From Gammaproteobacteria bacterium (GTDB taxonomy: Bacteria > Pseudomonadota > Gammaproteobacteria > Chromatiales > Chromatiaceae): a stretch of 50,184 bases of DNA. Made by a program: the position numbers and the translations under genes. Shown one piece after another: positions 12,138 to 22,315 of this stretch. Position 1 is the stretch's first letter, and each line of letters opens with the position of its first letter. The DNA is taken from the NCBI GenBank assembly GCA_030065815.1, contig JASJCU010000006.1:1-50184 (forward strand), written 5' to 3'. The notes under the pieces were generated by a model. The model did not search any database. It saw nothing but the letters and a program-made list of their open reading frames with translations, and had not been told where the DNA came from.

Positions 12138-12167
12138 TTGACAGTATTTTTCAGCGACTGCTATAAA
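12138..12167 (+). promoter_or_regulatory. Sigma-70 promoter of hupB
   Basis: A perfect -35 TTGACA (12138-12143) and a -10 TATAAA (12162-12167) with an 18-base spacer. It starts two bases after the lon terminator and points at hupB, about 110 bases on. One of the best promoters in the window, as expected for an abundant nucleoid protein. Confidence 0.85.
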
Positions 12168-12219
12168 GCGGCCCGCACCAAAAAACGGCCAGGCCAACTG
12201 GCGCTACTACACCACCAAG

Positions 12220-12249
12220 GCACAGCCGCAAACACGGACCCGGCTGTGC
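12220..12249 (+). promoter_or_regulatory. Leader hairpin in the hupB mRNA
   Basis: GCACAGCCG (12220-12228) pairs perfectly with CGGCTGTGC (12241-12249) across a 12-base loop, followed by TTCTTCTTC. It lies in the 5' leader, 29 bases before the HU start. It could stabilise the mRNA, act as a weak attenuator, or regulate initiation. There is no evidence for which. Confidence 0.55.
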
Positions 12250-12277
12250 TTCTTCTTCGAAAGGGGGCACCTACCTA

Positions 12278-12550
12278 ATGAACAAATCCGATCTTATCGA
12301 CGCCATGGCCGATTCGGCAGATATCTCCAAGGCGGCTGCCGGCCGCGCATTGGACGGGCTTCTGGACGCGATCACGGCTTCGGTCAAGAACAACGATCCC
12401 GTCTCGATAGTTGGCTTCGGTACCTTCCTGTTGCGCGAGCGCGCTGCCCGCACCGGTCGCAATCCCAAGACCGGCAAAACCATCGAGATCGCCGCGTCGA
12501 AAGCGCCCGCTTTCAAAGCTGGAAAAGCGTTCAAGGACGCTGTAAACTAA
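12278..12550 (+). CDS. hupB: DNA-binding protein HU (beta type)
   Basis: A 90-residue histone-like protein that bends and compacts DNA. The whole HU fold is visible: the helical body [20 protein letters not shown], the GFGTF turn, and the DNA-gripping arm around [15 protein letters not shown] with its intercalating Pro. Length is exactly that of E. coli HU. The position after lon and before ppiD is the conserved hupB site. An AAGGGGG ribosome-binding site lies 11 bases upstream. No terminator separates it from tRNA-Val, which begins 15 bases after the stop. Confidence 0.97.
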   Translation: MNKSDLIDAMADSADISKAAAGRALDGLLDAITASVKNNDPVSIVGFGTFLLRERAARTGRNPKTGKTIEIAASKAPAFKAGKAFKDAVN

Positions 12551-12565
12551 CGCGCCTCGCTCGCG

Positions 12566-12641
12566 GGGTGCTTAGCTCAGCTGGGAGAGCATCGCCCTTA
12601 CAAGGCGAGGGTCGCAGGTTCGATCCCTGCAGCACCCACCA
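12566..12641 (+). tRNA. tRNA-Val (anticodon UAC)
   Basis: 76 bases. The acceptor GGGTGCT (12566-12572) pairs with AGCACCC (12631-12637), with an encoded ACCA end. The anticodon stem TCGCC/GGCGA closes loop CTTACAA with anticodon TAC (12599-12601). D-loop and TTCGATC T-loop are standard. It has no promoter of its own that I can see. Confidence 0.97.
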
Positions 12642-12649
12642 CGAATTTC

Positions 12650-12726
12650 GGAGTGGTAGTTCAGTTGGTTAGAATACCGGCCTGTCACGCCGGGGGTCGC
12701 GGGTTCGAGTCCCGTCCACTCCGCCA
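12650..12726 (+). tRNA. tRNA-Asp (anticodon GUC)
   Basis: 77 bases. The acceptor GGAGTGG (12650-12656) pairs with CCACTCC (12716-12722), discriminator G, encoded CCA. The anticodon stem CCGGC/GCCGG closes loop CTGTCAC with anticodon GTC (12684-12686). It lies eight bases after tRNA-Val. Confidence 0.97.
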
Positions 12727-12739
12727 AATACCGGGTCAT

Positions 12740-12772
12740 ACGGGGTATCATTCGGTACCCCGTTCTTCTTTC
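12740..12772 (+). terminator. Terminator of the hupB-tRNA-Val-tRNA-Asp unit
   Basis: ACGGGGTA (12740-12747) pairs with TACCCCGT (12756-12763), extended by inner T-G and C-G pairs around ATTC, followed by TCTTCTTTC. It lies 14 bases after tRNA-Asp and 26 bases before ppiD. Confidence 0.75.
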
Positions 12773-12797
12773 ACGACTGCACGAAGCCGGAACCAAG

Positions 12798-14717
12798 ATG
12801 CTGCAGGCCATTCGAGATAAGGCGCAGGGCTGGATTGCCTGGGCAATCGTCATACTCATCAGCATTCCTTTCGCCCTATGGGGGATCCAGGAGTACCTCG
12901 GTGTCGGCAGCGAGCCGGAGGTTGCGATCGTCAACGGCGAACCGATCACCCAGCGCATGCTCGACCAGCGAACACGCGACTTCCGCGAGAGCATGCGCGA
13001 CACGCTGGGAAATGCATACGACCCCGACCTGTTCGAGGACAGTACGCTGAAGCCGCAGGTGCGCGACGCCATGATCGAGGAGCGCATCCTCGGCGACACC
13101 GCGCTCGACTGGAACCTGCGAACCAGCGATGTCCAGGCGCGCGGCTTCATCGCGTCGGTGCCGGCGTTTCAACGCGACGGTGGTTTCGACCAGCAGTCGT
13201 ACGAGGCCGCCGTGCGCAACCGTGGCATGAGCCGTGCCGGATTCGAACAAACGGTGCGCCAGGAGCTGGCCGTGTCGCAGTTACGCACCGGGATCAGCGA
13301 GTCCGCTTTTGTCACCGAGTCCGGCCTGGCTGCCCGCGTCCGCCTGTTCGAACAGACGCGCGACGTCAATTTCGCGCGCATACCGGCCGCCGCTTATGCC
13401 GACAGCGTCGAGGTCTCGCCCACGCTGCTGCGCGAGTTCTACGACGCGAACCCGGACCTGTTTCGCACGCCCGAACGCGTCAAGCTGGCGTACGTTATCC
13501 TCGATGCGACGTCGCTCGGTGGCCTGATCGAGGTAGACGAAGCGGCCCTGCGTCAGTATTTCGAGGACCATCGCAGCGAGTTCGTCGCGCGCGAGGAGCG
13601 CCAGATGCGGCACATACTGGTCGCCGTGAGCGCCGGTGCCGACGAGGCAACCAACGACGCCGCGCGTGACGAGGCACAGTCATTGCTGACGCGACTGCGT
13701 GACGGCGAAGATTTCGCCGAGTTGGCGCGGGCACACTCCGACGATCCCGGCTCCGCCAACAACGGCGGTGACCTCGGTTGGGTGGAGCGTGGCCTGATGG
13801 TGCCCGAGTTCGAGGAAGCGGGTTTCGCGCTCGCGCTGGAAGCGATCAGCGACGTCGTGCGTACGGACTTCGGTTACCACATCATCCAGGTAACCGGCGT
13901 GCGCGGCGGGTCCGACGCGGATTTCGCCGACGTGCGCGACCAGGTCGACGCCGCCTACCGCAAGTTCGAGGGCGAGAATCTGTACTTCGACTATGCCGAA
14001 CGACTCGCGGAGTCCGCTTACGAGAACGCCGACAGCCTGGCGCCCGCCGCCGAGGCGCTGGGCCTGCAGATCCGGCAGACCGACTGGGTGACGCGCGACA
14101 GTAGTCTCGACGGTGCGCTGGATTCGCCGAAGGTGTTGAATCTCGCGTTCTCCGACGACGTGCTGGTCGGTGGCAACAACAGTGAACTCATCGAAGTCGG
14201 TGCACAGCAGGCGATCGTGCTGCGCGTCGCCGAACAGGAGCCGGCCGGCATCAAGGACTTCGACCAGCACCTCGCGACAGTCGAGGAGTTGTACCGTCGC
14301 AGCAAAACCGCCGAGGCCGCGGCGAGCACCGGTGAGTCACTGCTTACGGAGCTGCGTGACGGTGGCAAGACGCTGGCGGACGTGGCCTCGACGCATGCCT
14401 GGAAGTTCGAACAGTTCGGTGATTTGGCGCGCAACGATTCCCGTGCACCGGCCGACGTGGTGCGCGCGGCATTTGCGTTGACGCCGCCGGCTGACGGGTC
14501 CGCGGCGCTTGCCGGTGAGCCGGCGGCCAACGGCGACTACTGGCTCATCGAGGTGGCGTCGGTCGAGGGCGGTTCAGTCGACGACATCGGCGCGGCCGAG
14601 CGGCCGCTGGTGTCGCAGCAGATGGCCGGCGACGTGGCCGCCGCGCAGTTGCGCTACCTGACCAGCAGCCTGCGCGAACGCGCCGACGTCGAACTGAAAC
14701 CGATAGCGGACGAGTAG
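12798..14717 (+). CDS. ppiD: PpiD-type periplasmic folding factor (parvulin domain)
   Basis: A 639-residue inner-membrane protein anchored by one N-terminal helix (about 12-32, [16 protein letters not shown]) with the rest in the periplasm. A SurA/PpiD-like N-domain ([16 protein letters not shown]) is followed by a parvulin domain at about 268-366 ([39 protein letters not shown]) and a second chaperone-like region. It helps newly exported outer-membrane and periplasmic proteins fold near the Sec channel. The order lon-hupB-ppiD is the conserved one. The length is near E. coli PpiD (623). It ends convergent with fabI. Confidence 0.92.
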   Translation: MLQAIRDKAQGWIAWAIVILISIPFALWGIQEYLGVGSEPEVAIVNGEPITQRMLDQRTRDFRESMRDTLGNAYDPDLFEDSTLKPQVRDAMIEERILGDTALDWNLRTSDVQARGFIASVPAFQRDGGFDQQSYEAAVRNRGMSRAGFEQTVRQELAVSQLRTGISESAFVTESGLAARVRLFEQTRDVNFARIPAAAYADSVEVSPTLLREFYDANPDLFRTPERVKLAYVILDATSLGGLIEVDEAALRQYFEDHRSEFVAREERQMRHILVAVSAGADEATNDAARDEAQSLLTRLRDGEDFAELARAHSDDPGSANNGGDLGWVERGLMVPEFEEAGFALALEAISDVVRTDFGYHIIQVTGVRGGSDADFADVRDQVDAAYRKFEGENLYFDYAERLAESAYENADSLAPAAEALGLQIRQTDWVTRDSSLDGALDSPKVLNLAFSDDVLVGGNNSELIEVGAQQAIVLRVAEQEPAGIKDFDQHLATVEELYRRSKTAEAAASTGESLLTELRDGGKTLADVASTHAWKFEQFGDLARNDSRAPADVVRAAFALTPPADGSAALAGEPAANGDYWLIEVASVEGGSVDDIGAAERPLVSQQMAGDVAAAQLRYLTSSLRERADVELKPIADE

Positions 14718-14778
14718 CGGCCGCGCGCCACGCCGATCGAGTGGCCGCCCGGTCGTTGCGCAACGGTGGCCAGACGTG

Positions 14779-15555
14779 TCAGGCCATGCCAAGGATGTGG
14801 TAACCGGAATCGACGTACAGCACGTCGCCGGTGATGCCGGACGCGAGGTCAGAGCACAGGAAGGCAGTGGCATTGCCGACTTCGTCGATCGTGACGTTGC
14901 GGCGCAGCGGCGTCTTCTGTTCGGCCTCTGCCAGCATGCCACGGAATCCGCTGATTCCCGAGGCCGCGAGCGTGCGTATCGGCCCTGCGGAGACCGCATT
15001 GACCCGCGTGCCCTCCGGGCCCATGGCGTCGGCGAGGTAGCGCACGTTGGCCTCAAGCGCCGCCTTGGCGATGCCCATGACATTGTAGTTCGGCACGGTG
15101 CGGACCGCGCCGAGGTAGGTCATCGTAACGATCGCCGCGTTGCGGCCGCGCATCATCTCACGCCCGGCCTTGGCGAGTGCCGCGAGGCTGTATGCGCTGA
15201 TGTCGTGGGCGATACGGAAACCCTCGCGGGTTACCGCGTCGATGTAAGAGCCTTCGAGCTGATCGCGAGGCGCGAAACCGACCGAGTGGATCAGGCAATC
15301 CAGGCCGTCCCAGCGTTTGCCCAGTTCGGCGAACACGGCGTCGATCTGTTCGTCGCTGCCGACGTCCAGCGGCAGCACGATGTCCGAGCCGAACTCCTTG
15401 GCGAACCCGGTCACGCGGTCCTGCAGTTTCTCGCCCTGGTAGGTGAAGGCCAGTTCCGCACCCTCGCGGTGCATGGCCGCCGCGACGCCGTAGGCAATCG
15501 AGCGGTTGCTCGCAACACCAACGATGAGCGCGCGCTTGTTGTGCAGAAATCCCAT
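14779..15555 (-). CDS. fabI: Enoyl-[acyl-carrier-protein] reductase (NADH)
   Basis: A 258-residue short-chain dehydrogenase-like enzyme that performs the last reduction of each fatty acid elongation cycle. The cofactor motif [11 protein letters not shown] and the catalytic Tyr147, Tyr157 and Lys164 (YNVMGIAK, the Tyr-x6-Lys pattern) match FabI, the class inhibited by triclosan. GAGGAAC stands upstream of the start at 15555, which also gives the usual N-terminus [14 protein letters not shown]. The location beside ppiD and a peptide importer is the one known in Pseudomonas. It diverges from the transporter; the 99-base gap contains an inverted repeat CCGGCT/AGCCGG (15592-15612). Confidence 0.96.
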   Translation of the reverse strand: MGFLHNKRALIVGVASNRSIAYGVAAAMHREGAELAFTYQGEKLQDRVTGFAKEFGSDIVLPLDVGSDEQIDAVFAELGKRWDGLDCLIHSVGFAPRDQLEGSYIDAVTREGFRIAHDISAYSLAALAKAGREMMRGRNAAIVTMTYLGAVRTVPNYNVMGIAKAALEANVRYLADAMGPEGTRVNAVSAGPIRTLAASGISGFRGMLAEAEQKTPLRRNVTIDEVGNATAFLCSDLASGITGDVLYVDSGYHILGMA

Positions 15556-15654
15556 GAAAAGTTCCTCGAGTTGGCGGTTCAGGACAACAAACCGGCTGAC
15601 AGGGATAGCCGGCGGTGCCATCATCGACCGGCCGCAAGCCGTGCCCACAGCGTT

Positions 15655-17895
15655 ATGATTAAGATCGAAAGTTTGGCGCGTAAATTACCCGAAAGCCCGG
15701 GTGCGTTCAAAATACCGGGCAGTATCGGCCGCGTCGCGCTGTTCGCGTGCCTGCTGACCGTGACGATCGTGCTGTCCGGGTGCTCGCGGCAGGCGTGGAA
15801 CGATCCCTACCGCGCCGGTGAGGCGGCGGGCCCGATCTTCTACAGTTCGTTCTCGGAACGGCCGAAGCACCTCGATCCCGCCCGCTCCTACAGCGCCAAC
15901 GAATGGGCCTTCATCTCGCAGGTCTACGAACCGCCGCTGCAGTACCATTTCCTCAAGCGGCCTTACGAACTCGTGCCGCTGACGGCCGATGCGCTGCCCG
16001 AGATACGCCAGTATGCGTCGGACGGCACGCTGCTGCCGGATCACGCGCCGGCCAGCGACGTGGCCTATACCGACTACATCGTGCGCATCCGCCCTGGCAT
16101 TCGCTACCAGCCCCACCCGGCGCTGGCCCGCAACGATGACGGCAGTTTCGTCTACTGGCCGCTCGACGACGAGACCCTCGATCGGGTCGATGCCCTGGCA
16201 GATTTCGAACGCACCGGTTCACGTGAACTGGTCGCAGCGGACTACCTGTACCAGATCAAACGCCTCGCCTTCTCGCCCAACCATTCACCGGTCGCCAGCC
16301 TGATGGCCGAACATATCCGCGGTTTCGCCGATTTCAGCGAACGCGCGAAGGCCGCGCACGATGCGCTGCCGAGGCAGGGCGGCATGCGACCCTGGCTCGA
16401 CCTGCGAGGCCTGGACATGAGCGGGCTCGCTGAAATCGACCGCTACACCTACCGTGTGCGCATCGAGAACAAGTACCCACAGTTCATCTACTGGTTGGCG
16501 ATGAACTTCTTCGCACCGATGCCGTGGGAGGCGGAGCGTTTCTATCACCAGCCCGGCCTCGACGAGAAGAACATCAACCTGCACTGGTACCCGATCGGGA
16601 CCGGCCCGTTCATGCTGACCGAGAACAACCCGAATCTGCGCATGGTGCTGGTCCGCAATCCGAACTTCCACGGCGAGACCTACCCGGTCGAAGGCAGTGA
16701 CGAGGATCGCCGTATCGGCCTGCTCGACGACGCCGGCCGCGAGATGCCCTTCATCGAGCGCGCTGTTTACTCGCTCGAGAAAGAGGCGATCCCACGTTGG
16801 AACAAGTTCCTGCAGGGTTTCTACGACAACTCGGGGATCGGCTCGGACAGCTTCGACCAGGCCGTGCAGTTCGGCAGCGGCGGCGAGGCGACGCTGACCG
16901 AGGCGATGCGCGAACGCGGCATCCGCCTCAGCACGGCCGTCGAAACGTCGTTGTTCTACACCGGTTTCAACATGCGCGACCCGGTCGTCGGCGGTGACAG
17001 CGAACGCGCCCGCCTGCTGCGCCAGGCGATCGCGATTGCGATCGATTTCGAGGAGTTCATCTCGATATTTCGCAACGGCCGCGGAGAGGCCGCGCAGGGA
17101 CCGCTGCCGCCCGGGATCTTCGGCCATCGTAGCGGGGAATCCGGCGTCAATCCTGTCACCCACGAGTGGCGCAACGGCACGCCGCGACGTCGATCGATCG
17201 ACGATGCCAGGCAGCTCATGGTCGAAGCCGGCTATACGGATGGTCGTGATCCGGCGACCGGCGGGCCGTTGATCCTGTATTACGACACGCCGGCCGCAGG
17301 TCCCGACAGCAAGGCCATGCTGCAGTGGTACCGCAAGCAGTTGGCGAAGCTCGGTGTCGAGCTGGTGATCCGCGCGACCGACTACAACCGCTTCCAGGAC
17401 AAGATGCTCAAGGGCACGTCGCAGATCTTCAGCTGGGGCTGGAACGCGGATTACCCCGATCCGGAAAACTTCTTCTTCCTGCTGTATGGCCCGAACGGCA
17501 AGGTCGAGTCCAAAGGCGAGAATGCCGCGAACTTCCGACATCCAGAGTTCGACGCGCTGTTCGTCGAGATGAAAGACATGGAGAATGGCCCGGCGCGACA
17601 GCAGGTCATCGATCGCATGGTCGAGATCCTGCGTGTCGAATCGCCCTGGTTGTTCGGCTTCTATCCCAAGGCCTACAGTCTTCACCATAGCTGGTACCGC
17701 AACGCCAAGCCGCACCTGATGGCGAACAACACGCTGAAGTACAAAGGGGTCGACGGCACATCGCGGATCGAGGCCCAGAGCGCGTGGAACGACCCGGTGT
17801 TGTGGCCGTTGGGCGTGTTGCTCGCGATATTGATCGTATCGATCATCCCGGCGGTGCGCGGCTTCCGCGCCCGCGAGCGGAGTCGCGCCCTGTGA
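15655..17895 (+). CDS. Peptide-type ABC transporter substrate-binding lipoprotein
   Basis: A 746-residue member of the extracellular solute-binding family 5 (OppA/YejA type). The N-terminus is a lipoprotein signal with lipobox VLSGC (Cys43). Conserved family features include [14 protein letters not shown] near the start and [15 protein letters not shown] near the end. It is longer than E. coli YejA (about 604). The C-terminus holds a further hydrophobic segment (about residues 716-735, [19 protein letters not shown]) followed by basic residues, so the protein may be fixed at both ends. Neighbours suggest import of peptides or peptide-like compounds. The start at 15655 has no clear ribosome-binding site. 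Confidence 0.85.
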   Translation: MIKIESLARKLPESPGAFKIPGSIGRVALFACLLTVTIVLSGCSRQAWNDPYRAGEAAGPIFYSSFSERPKHLDPARSYSANEWAFISQVYEPPLQYHFLKRPYELVPLTADALPEIRQYASDGTLLPDHAPASDVAYTDYIVRIRPGIRYQPHPALARNDDGSFVYWPLDDETLDRVDALADFERTGSRELVAADYLYQIKRLAFSPNHSPVASLMAEHIRGFADFSERAKAAHDALPRQGGMRPWLDLRGLDMSGLAEIDRYTYRVRIENKYPQFIYWLAMNFFAPMPWEAERFYHQPGLDEKNINLHWYPIGTGPFMLTENNPNLRMVLVRNPNFHGETYPVEGSDEDRRIGLLDDAGREMPFIERAVYSLEKEAIPRWNKFLQGFYDNSGIGSDSFDQAVQFGSGGEATLTEAMRERGIRLSTAVETSLFYTGFNMRDPVVGGDSERARLLRQAIAIAIDFEEFISIFRNGRGEAAQGPLPPGIFGHRSGESGVNPVTHEWRNGTPRRRSIDDARQLMVEAGYTDGRDPATGGPLILYYDTPAAGPDSKAMLQWYRKQLAKLGVELVIRATDYNRFQDKMLKGTSQIFSWGWNADYPDPENFFFLLYGPNGKVESKGENAANFRHPEFDALFVEMKDMENGPARQQVIDRMVEILRVESPWLFGFYPKAYSLHHSWYRNAKPHLMANNTLKYKGVDGTSRIEAQSAWNDPVLWPLGVLLAILIVSIIPAVRGFRARERSRAL

Positions 17896-18869
17896 GCGCC
17901 TACATCATCAGGCGGCTGCTGTACGCGATCCCGATCCTGATCGGCGTAAACGCACTGACCTTCGTGCTGTTCTTCGTCGTCAACTCGCCGGACGACATGG
18001 CGCGGATGCACCTCGGCGGCAAGCGTGTCACCGACCAGGCGATCGAGGCCTGGAAAGAGGATCACGGCTACAACAAGCCGCTGTTGTTCAACGAGGCGGC
18101 CGCGGGCACGGCGGCGTTGACCGATACCATCCTGTACGAGAAGTCTATCAAGCTGTTCCTGTTCGAGTTCGGCCAGTCCGACAGCGGCCGCGACATCAGC
18201 GAGGACATCTCGCAGCGCATGTGGCCGAGCCTCGCGATCGCGGTGCCGACACTGCTGGTCGGCCTCGCGATCAATATCACCTTCGCGCTGCTGCTGGCAT
18301 TCTTTCGCGCCACCTACCTGGACTTCTGGGGCGTCGTCATCTGCGTCGCGATGATGTCGATTTCGTCACTGTTCTACATCATCGGCGGCCAGTTCCTGGT
18401 CGGCAAGCTCCTCAACCTCGTGCCGATCTCCGGTTACGACACCGGTCTGCACGCGTGGAAGTTCATGATCCTGCCGGTCATCGTCGGCGTCATCGGCGGT
18501 ATCGGTTCGGGGACGCGCTGGTACCGTACCCTGTTTCTCGAGGAGATACACCGCGACTACGTGCGCTCGGCGCGCGCCAAGGGCCTGTCCGAGCACTGGG
18601 TCCTGTTTCGGCACGTGTTGCGCAATGCGCTGATCCCGATCCTGACTGGCGTCGTCGTCGTGCTGCCGCTGCTGTTCATCGGCAGCCTGCTCGTCGAATC
18701 CTTCTTCGGCATACCCGGGCTCGGCAGCTACACGATCGATGCAATCAACAACCAGGATTTCGCGATCGTCCGGGCGATGGTGTTTCTCGGTGCCGTGCTG
18801 TACATCATCGGCCTGCTGCTGACCGACATCTCGTACACGATCGCCGATCCGCGCGTGAGGCTGGACTGA
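17892..18869 (+). CDS. ABC transporter permease, first subunit (YejB/DppB type)
   Basis: A 325-residue inner-membrane permease. It begins [18 protein letters not shown], typical of DppB/YejB subunits, and has about six membrane helices. The ATPase-coupling loop is visible near residue 220 (DYVRSARAKGLSEHWVLFRH). It overlaps the lipoprotein stop by four bases (GTGA), which sets the GTG start. Together with the next permease it forms the membrane channel of the importer. Confidence 0.9.
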   Translation: MSAYIIRRLLYAIPILIGVNALTFVLFFVVNSPDDMARMHLGGKRVTDQAIEAWKEDHGYNKPLLFNEAAAGTAALTDTILYEKSIKLFLFEFGQSDSGRDISEDISQRMWPSLAIAVPTLLVGLAINITFALLLAFFRATYLDFWGVVICVAMMSISSLFYIIGGQFLVGKLLNLVPISGYDTGLHAWKFMILPVIVGVIGGIGSGTRWYRTLFLEEIHRDYVRSARAKGLSEHWVLFRHVLRNALIPILTGVVVVLPLLFIGSLLVESFFGIPGLGSYTIDAINNQDFAIVRAMVFLGAVLYIIGLLLTDISYTIADPRVRLD

Positions 18870-20261
18870 GTGATGGCGTTCCAACCGGTGATTCTGTGGA
18901 CGGATGCGCTGGTCTACCTGCTGCTCGTGCTGATCGGCCTGATGGTTTGGTATACGCGCCGTCACGAGCACCTGCTGACGCCGTGGCGCCGCGTCAGCGG
19001 CAGCCGGACCGGGCAGGCGACGATGGTCGTGCTCGGTTTCTACATCGCCGTTGGCCTGATGGACACGCTGCATTTCAACCCGCAGACCGGTGTCGACGAT
19101 GCCGGCAAGCCGATCTATTCGACCGAGGTGCTGAGCGTTTTCGACGTCGTCGCCGGTCCGTTGCGCACCCAGCGCGAGAAGACCTATTCGGCACCCTTCG
19201 CAACCCACCTGTTCAGCAAGGAGAACGTACAAACGGCGGATGGCCGCATGGAAAGGATCTTTCCGCGCCTGCAGTATGGCGGCGCCCACCTCGATGCCAG
19301 CGGTGCCGGCAAGCTCGCGGATATCGTGCAGAAGGGGGCGATCGGCGCGGCTCAAGGCGTGGTGGCCTGGGCGCTGTTGATCCTGCTGTTGAACAAGTTA
19401 CGCATTGGCCGCATCCGCGATCTGCTGGCCGGTCGGCGGCCACAACCCTGGCACGTCGGTGCCTGGACGGCGCTCGCCATGTTCGCCTTTGTCGGCGCGT
19501 TGTGGGAGTTGTCCGGGTACTATCACGTGTTGGGCACCGACAAGGTCGGCGAGGACGTGTTCTTCCAGTCGCTGAAGAGTATCCGCACCGGCCTGATCAT
19601 CGGTACGCTGACGACCCTGGTCATGCTGCCGGCGGCGATCCTGCTCGGCATCATGGCCGGCTATTTCCGCGGTTGGGTCGATGACGTGATCCAGTATCTG
19701 TACACGACGTTGAACTCGATTCCCGGCGTGCTGTTGATCGCGGCGGCGGTGCTGATGATGCAGATCTACATGAGCAACAACGCCGACCAGTTCAACAGCC
19801 TGACCGAGCGGGCCGATCTGCGCCTGCTGTTCCTGTGCTTGATCCTCGGCGTGACCAGTTGGACCGGCCTGTGTCGGCTGTTGCGCGGCGAGGCACTGAA
19901 GCTGCGTGAACTGGAGTATGTCCAGGCCGCGCGCGCGTTCGGTGTCAACCATTTCCGCATCCTCGTGCGCCACGTGCTGCCGAACGTGATGCACATCGTC
20001 CTGATCACCGTGGTACTCGATTTCAGCGGCCTGGTCCTGGCCGAGGCGGTGCTGTCGTACATCAGCATCGGGGTCGATCCGGCGACCAACAGCTGGGGCA
20101 ACATGATCAACGGGGCCCGTCTCGAGCTGGCGCGCGAGCCGGTCGTCTGGTGGTCGCTGCTGGCGGCGTTCACGTTCATGTTCACGTTGGTTCTGGCGGC
20201 CAACCTGTTCTCCGACGTCGTACGGGACGCGTTCGACCCGCGCCTGAGGGAGCAGCGATGA
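18870..20261 (+). CDS. ABC transporter permease, second subunit (YejE/DppC type)
   Basis: A 463-residue permease, longer than most DppC proteins (about 300) because of an N-terminal extension with extra hydrophobic segments before the channel domain. The channel domain starts near residue 230 ([23 protein letters not shown]) and carries the coupling loop [25 protein letters not shown] at 18870 directly abuts the previous stop, and an ATG one codon later is an alternative start. Long YejE-type subunits are known, so the extension is not by itself abnormal. Confidence 0.88.
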   Translation: MMAFQPVILWTDALVYLLLVLIGLMVWYTRRHEHLLTPWRRVSGSRTGQATMVVLGFYIAVGLMDTLHFNPQTGVDDAGKPIYSTEVLSVFDVVAGPLRTQREKTYSAPFATHLFSKENVQTADGRMERIFPRLQYGGAHLDASGAGKLADIVQKGAIGAAQGVVAWALLILLLNKLRIGRIRDLLAGRRPQPWHVGAWTALAMFAFVGALWELSGYYHVLGTDKVGEDVFFQSLKSIRTGLIIGTLTTLVMLPAAILLGIMAGYFRGWVDDVIQYLYTTLNSIPGVLLIAAAVLMMQIYMSNNADQFNSLTERADLRLLFLCLILGVTSWTGLCRLLRGEALKLRELEYVQAARAFGVNHFRILVRHVLPNVMHIVLITVVLDFSGLVLAEAVLSYISIGVDPATNSWGNMINGARLELAREPVVWWSLLAAFTFMFTLVLAANLFSDVVRDAFDPRLREQR

Positions 20262-22303
20262 GCTCGATAGAGGCCGCGATGCACAAGGTCCAGACGCCGG
20301 CCGAGCCACTGTTGGCGGTCGACGCGCTGACCACCCACCTGGGCAGCCAGGCCCACCCGGTGCGTGCCGTCGACGGTGTCAGCTTCGAGATCCGTCGTGG
20401 CGAGACCTTCGTGCTGCTCGGTGAGTCCGGCTGCGGCAAGTCGATGATCGCACTGTCGATCATGCGCCTGCTGCCGCACACCGGACGTATCGTCGGTGGC
20501 GACGTCAAGCTGGACGGCAAGTCACTGCGGGCCCTGTCAGAGGCGGACATGCGCGCCGAGCGCGGCGGTCGCGTCGGTATGATCTTCCAGGAACCGATGA
20601 CGTCGCTGAACCCGGTCATCACGGTCGGCGAACAGGTCGCCGAGGCGGTTCGCCTGCATGACCCCGACAGTCGCGAGCGGGTCGCCGCGCGGGTGGTCGA
20701 GCTGTTCCGGGCCGTAGGCATCCCGGACCCGGACAAACGGGTCGGGGAGTACCCGCACCAGCTCTCCGGTGGCATGAAGCAGCGGGTAATGATTGCGATG
20801 GCGCTGGCGGGGCGCCCGGAGGTGCTGATCGCCGACGAGCCGACCACGGCCCTGGACGTGACCATCCAGGCCCAGGTGCTCGACCTCCTGAAGGACCTGC
20901 AGCGCGAGACCGGGATGGGCATCCTGCTGATCACCCACGATCTCGGCGTCGTCGCCGAGATGGCCGACCGGGTCGGCGTCATGTATGCCGGCCAGATCCT
21001 CGAGACCAACGACGCCGAGCGCTTCTTCGACCGCCCAAGGCATCCCTACAGTCGCAAGCTGTTCCGCTCGTTGCCGAAGGCGGAGAAGCGCAGCGAGGGG
21101 CTGGACGTGATCGCCGGCATCGTACCGCCGCTCGACCAGGCGTTCACGCACTGCCGCTTCGCCGATCGCTGCGAACTCGCCTTCGATGCCTGCCGGACGA
21201 CGCTGCCGCCGTGGCGCGGCGGCGACGCGGACGGGTTCCGCTGCCATCTCGAGGCCGACGAGGTGCGCGACCAGGACGCACCGCTGGCGCCGGCCGCCAG
21301 CGACCGTCATGGCGACGACACCGCGTTGCTCGACGTCAGCGGACTGAAGATGCACTTCCCGATCCACAAAGGCGTGCTGCGCCGGGTGGTCGGCCACGTC
21401 AAGGCCGTGGATGGTCTCGATCTGAAGATCCCGACGGCGCGCACCGTCGCACTGGTCGGCGAGTCTGGCTGTGGCAAGACCACGGTCGGCAAGGCCATCC
21501 TGCAGCTGCATCGGCCGACTGCCGGCCGCGTCGAGTTCGACGGTGTCGACCTCGCGCACGTGCGCGGCGCGGAACTGCGCCGGCTGCGGCGCGACTTCCA
21601 GATCATCTTCCAGGATCCGGCCTCGTCGATGAACCCACGCATGCTGGTCGAAGACATCGTTGCCGAGGGCATGGTCGCACAGGGCATCGGCGGCAATCGC
21701 GCCGAGCGCCGGCGCAAAGTCGAGCAGCTGCTGGAACAGGTCGGCATGCAGGCGCAGGCCGCGAACCGCTACCCGCACGAGTTCTCAGGCGGCCAGCGGC
21801 AGCGCATCGCGATCGCCCGCGCCCTGGCCCTCGAGCCACGCCTGATAGTCTGTGACGAACCGACCAGCGCGCTGGATGTCTCGGTGCAGGCACAGGTACT
21901 CAACCTGTTGCGCGATCTGCAGCGCGAACTCGGCATCTCCTACCTGTTCATCACCCACAACATCTCGGTCGTCGCCTACCTCGCCCACGAGGTCGCCGTG
22001 ATGTACCTCGGCAGGATCGTCGAGTACGGCGCCGTCGAGGCGGTGCTGCAGCACCCCAAGCACCCGTATACCGAGGCATTGCTCAGTGCGGTGCCGGTGC
22101 CGGATCCGGACCACGAGCGCGCGGTCATCCGCCTCGAAGGCGATATGCCGTCGCCGGTCAATCCACCGTCCGGTTGCCATTTCCACCCACGCTGCCCGCA
22201 GGCGGTCGCGAAGTGCCGCGAGAGCTATCCCGATACGGTGACGCTGAGCTCCGGCCGGCGTGTCGCGTGCTGGCTGGCCAGCGAGGGTCAGCGCGGCGAC
22301 TGA
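20258..22303 (+). CDS. Double ATP-binding subunit of the peptide importer (YejF type)
   Basis: A 681-residue fusion of two ABC ATPase domains. Domain 1 has Walker A GESGCGKS at 55-62, signature LSGGMKQR and Walker B VLIADEP. Domain 2 has Walker A GESGCGKT near residue 405, signature FSGGQRQR and Walker B LIVCDEP. Each domain ends in an oligopeptide-transporter C-terminal segment with cysteines ([31 protein letters not shown]). This DppD-DppF fusion is characteristic of the Yej/Npp class of peptide importers. It overlaps the permease stop by four bases (ATGA), completing a tightly coupled four-gene operon. Confidence 0.93.
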   Translation: MSSIEAAMHKVQTPAEPLLAVDALTTHLGSQAHPVRAVDGVSFEIRRGETFVLLGESGCGKSMIALSIMRLLPHTGRIVGGDVKLDGKSLRALSEADMRAERGGRVGMIFQEPMTSLNPVITVGEQVAEAVRLHDPDSRERVAARVVELFRAVGIPDPDKRVGEYPHQLSGGMKQRVMIAMALAGRPEVLIADEPTTALDVTIQAQVLDLLKDLQRETGMGILLITHDLGVVAEMADRVGVMYAGQILETNDAERFFDRPRHPYSRKLFRSLPKAEKRSEGLDVIAGIVPPLDQAFTHCRFADRCELAFDACRTTLPPWRGGDADGFRCHLEADEVRDQDAPLAPAASDRHGDDTALLDVSGLKMHFPIHKGVLRRVVGHVKAVDGLDLKIPTARTVALVGESGCGKTTVGKAILQLHRPTAGRVEFDGVDLAHVRGAELRRLRRDFQIIFQDPASSMNPRMLVEDIVAEGMVAQGIGGNRAERRRKVEQLLEQVGMQAQAANRYPHEFSGGQRQRIAIARALALEPRLIVCDEPTSALDVSVQAQVLNLLRDLQRELGISYLFITHNISVVAYLAHEVAVMYLGRIVEYGAVEAVLQHPKHPYTEALLSAVPVPDPDHERAVIRLEGDMPSPVNPPSGCHFHPRCPQAVAKCRESYPDTVTLSSGRRVACWLASEGQRGD

Positions 22304-22315
22304 GTCGCCGGCGGA

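Noticed and set aside
12566-12726. tRNA-Val/tRNA-Asp (and tRNA-Leu) as integration sites of a mobile element
   Set aside because: All three tRNAs are intact with encoded CCA. No integrase, att-like duplication or foreign cargo is visible nearby.
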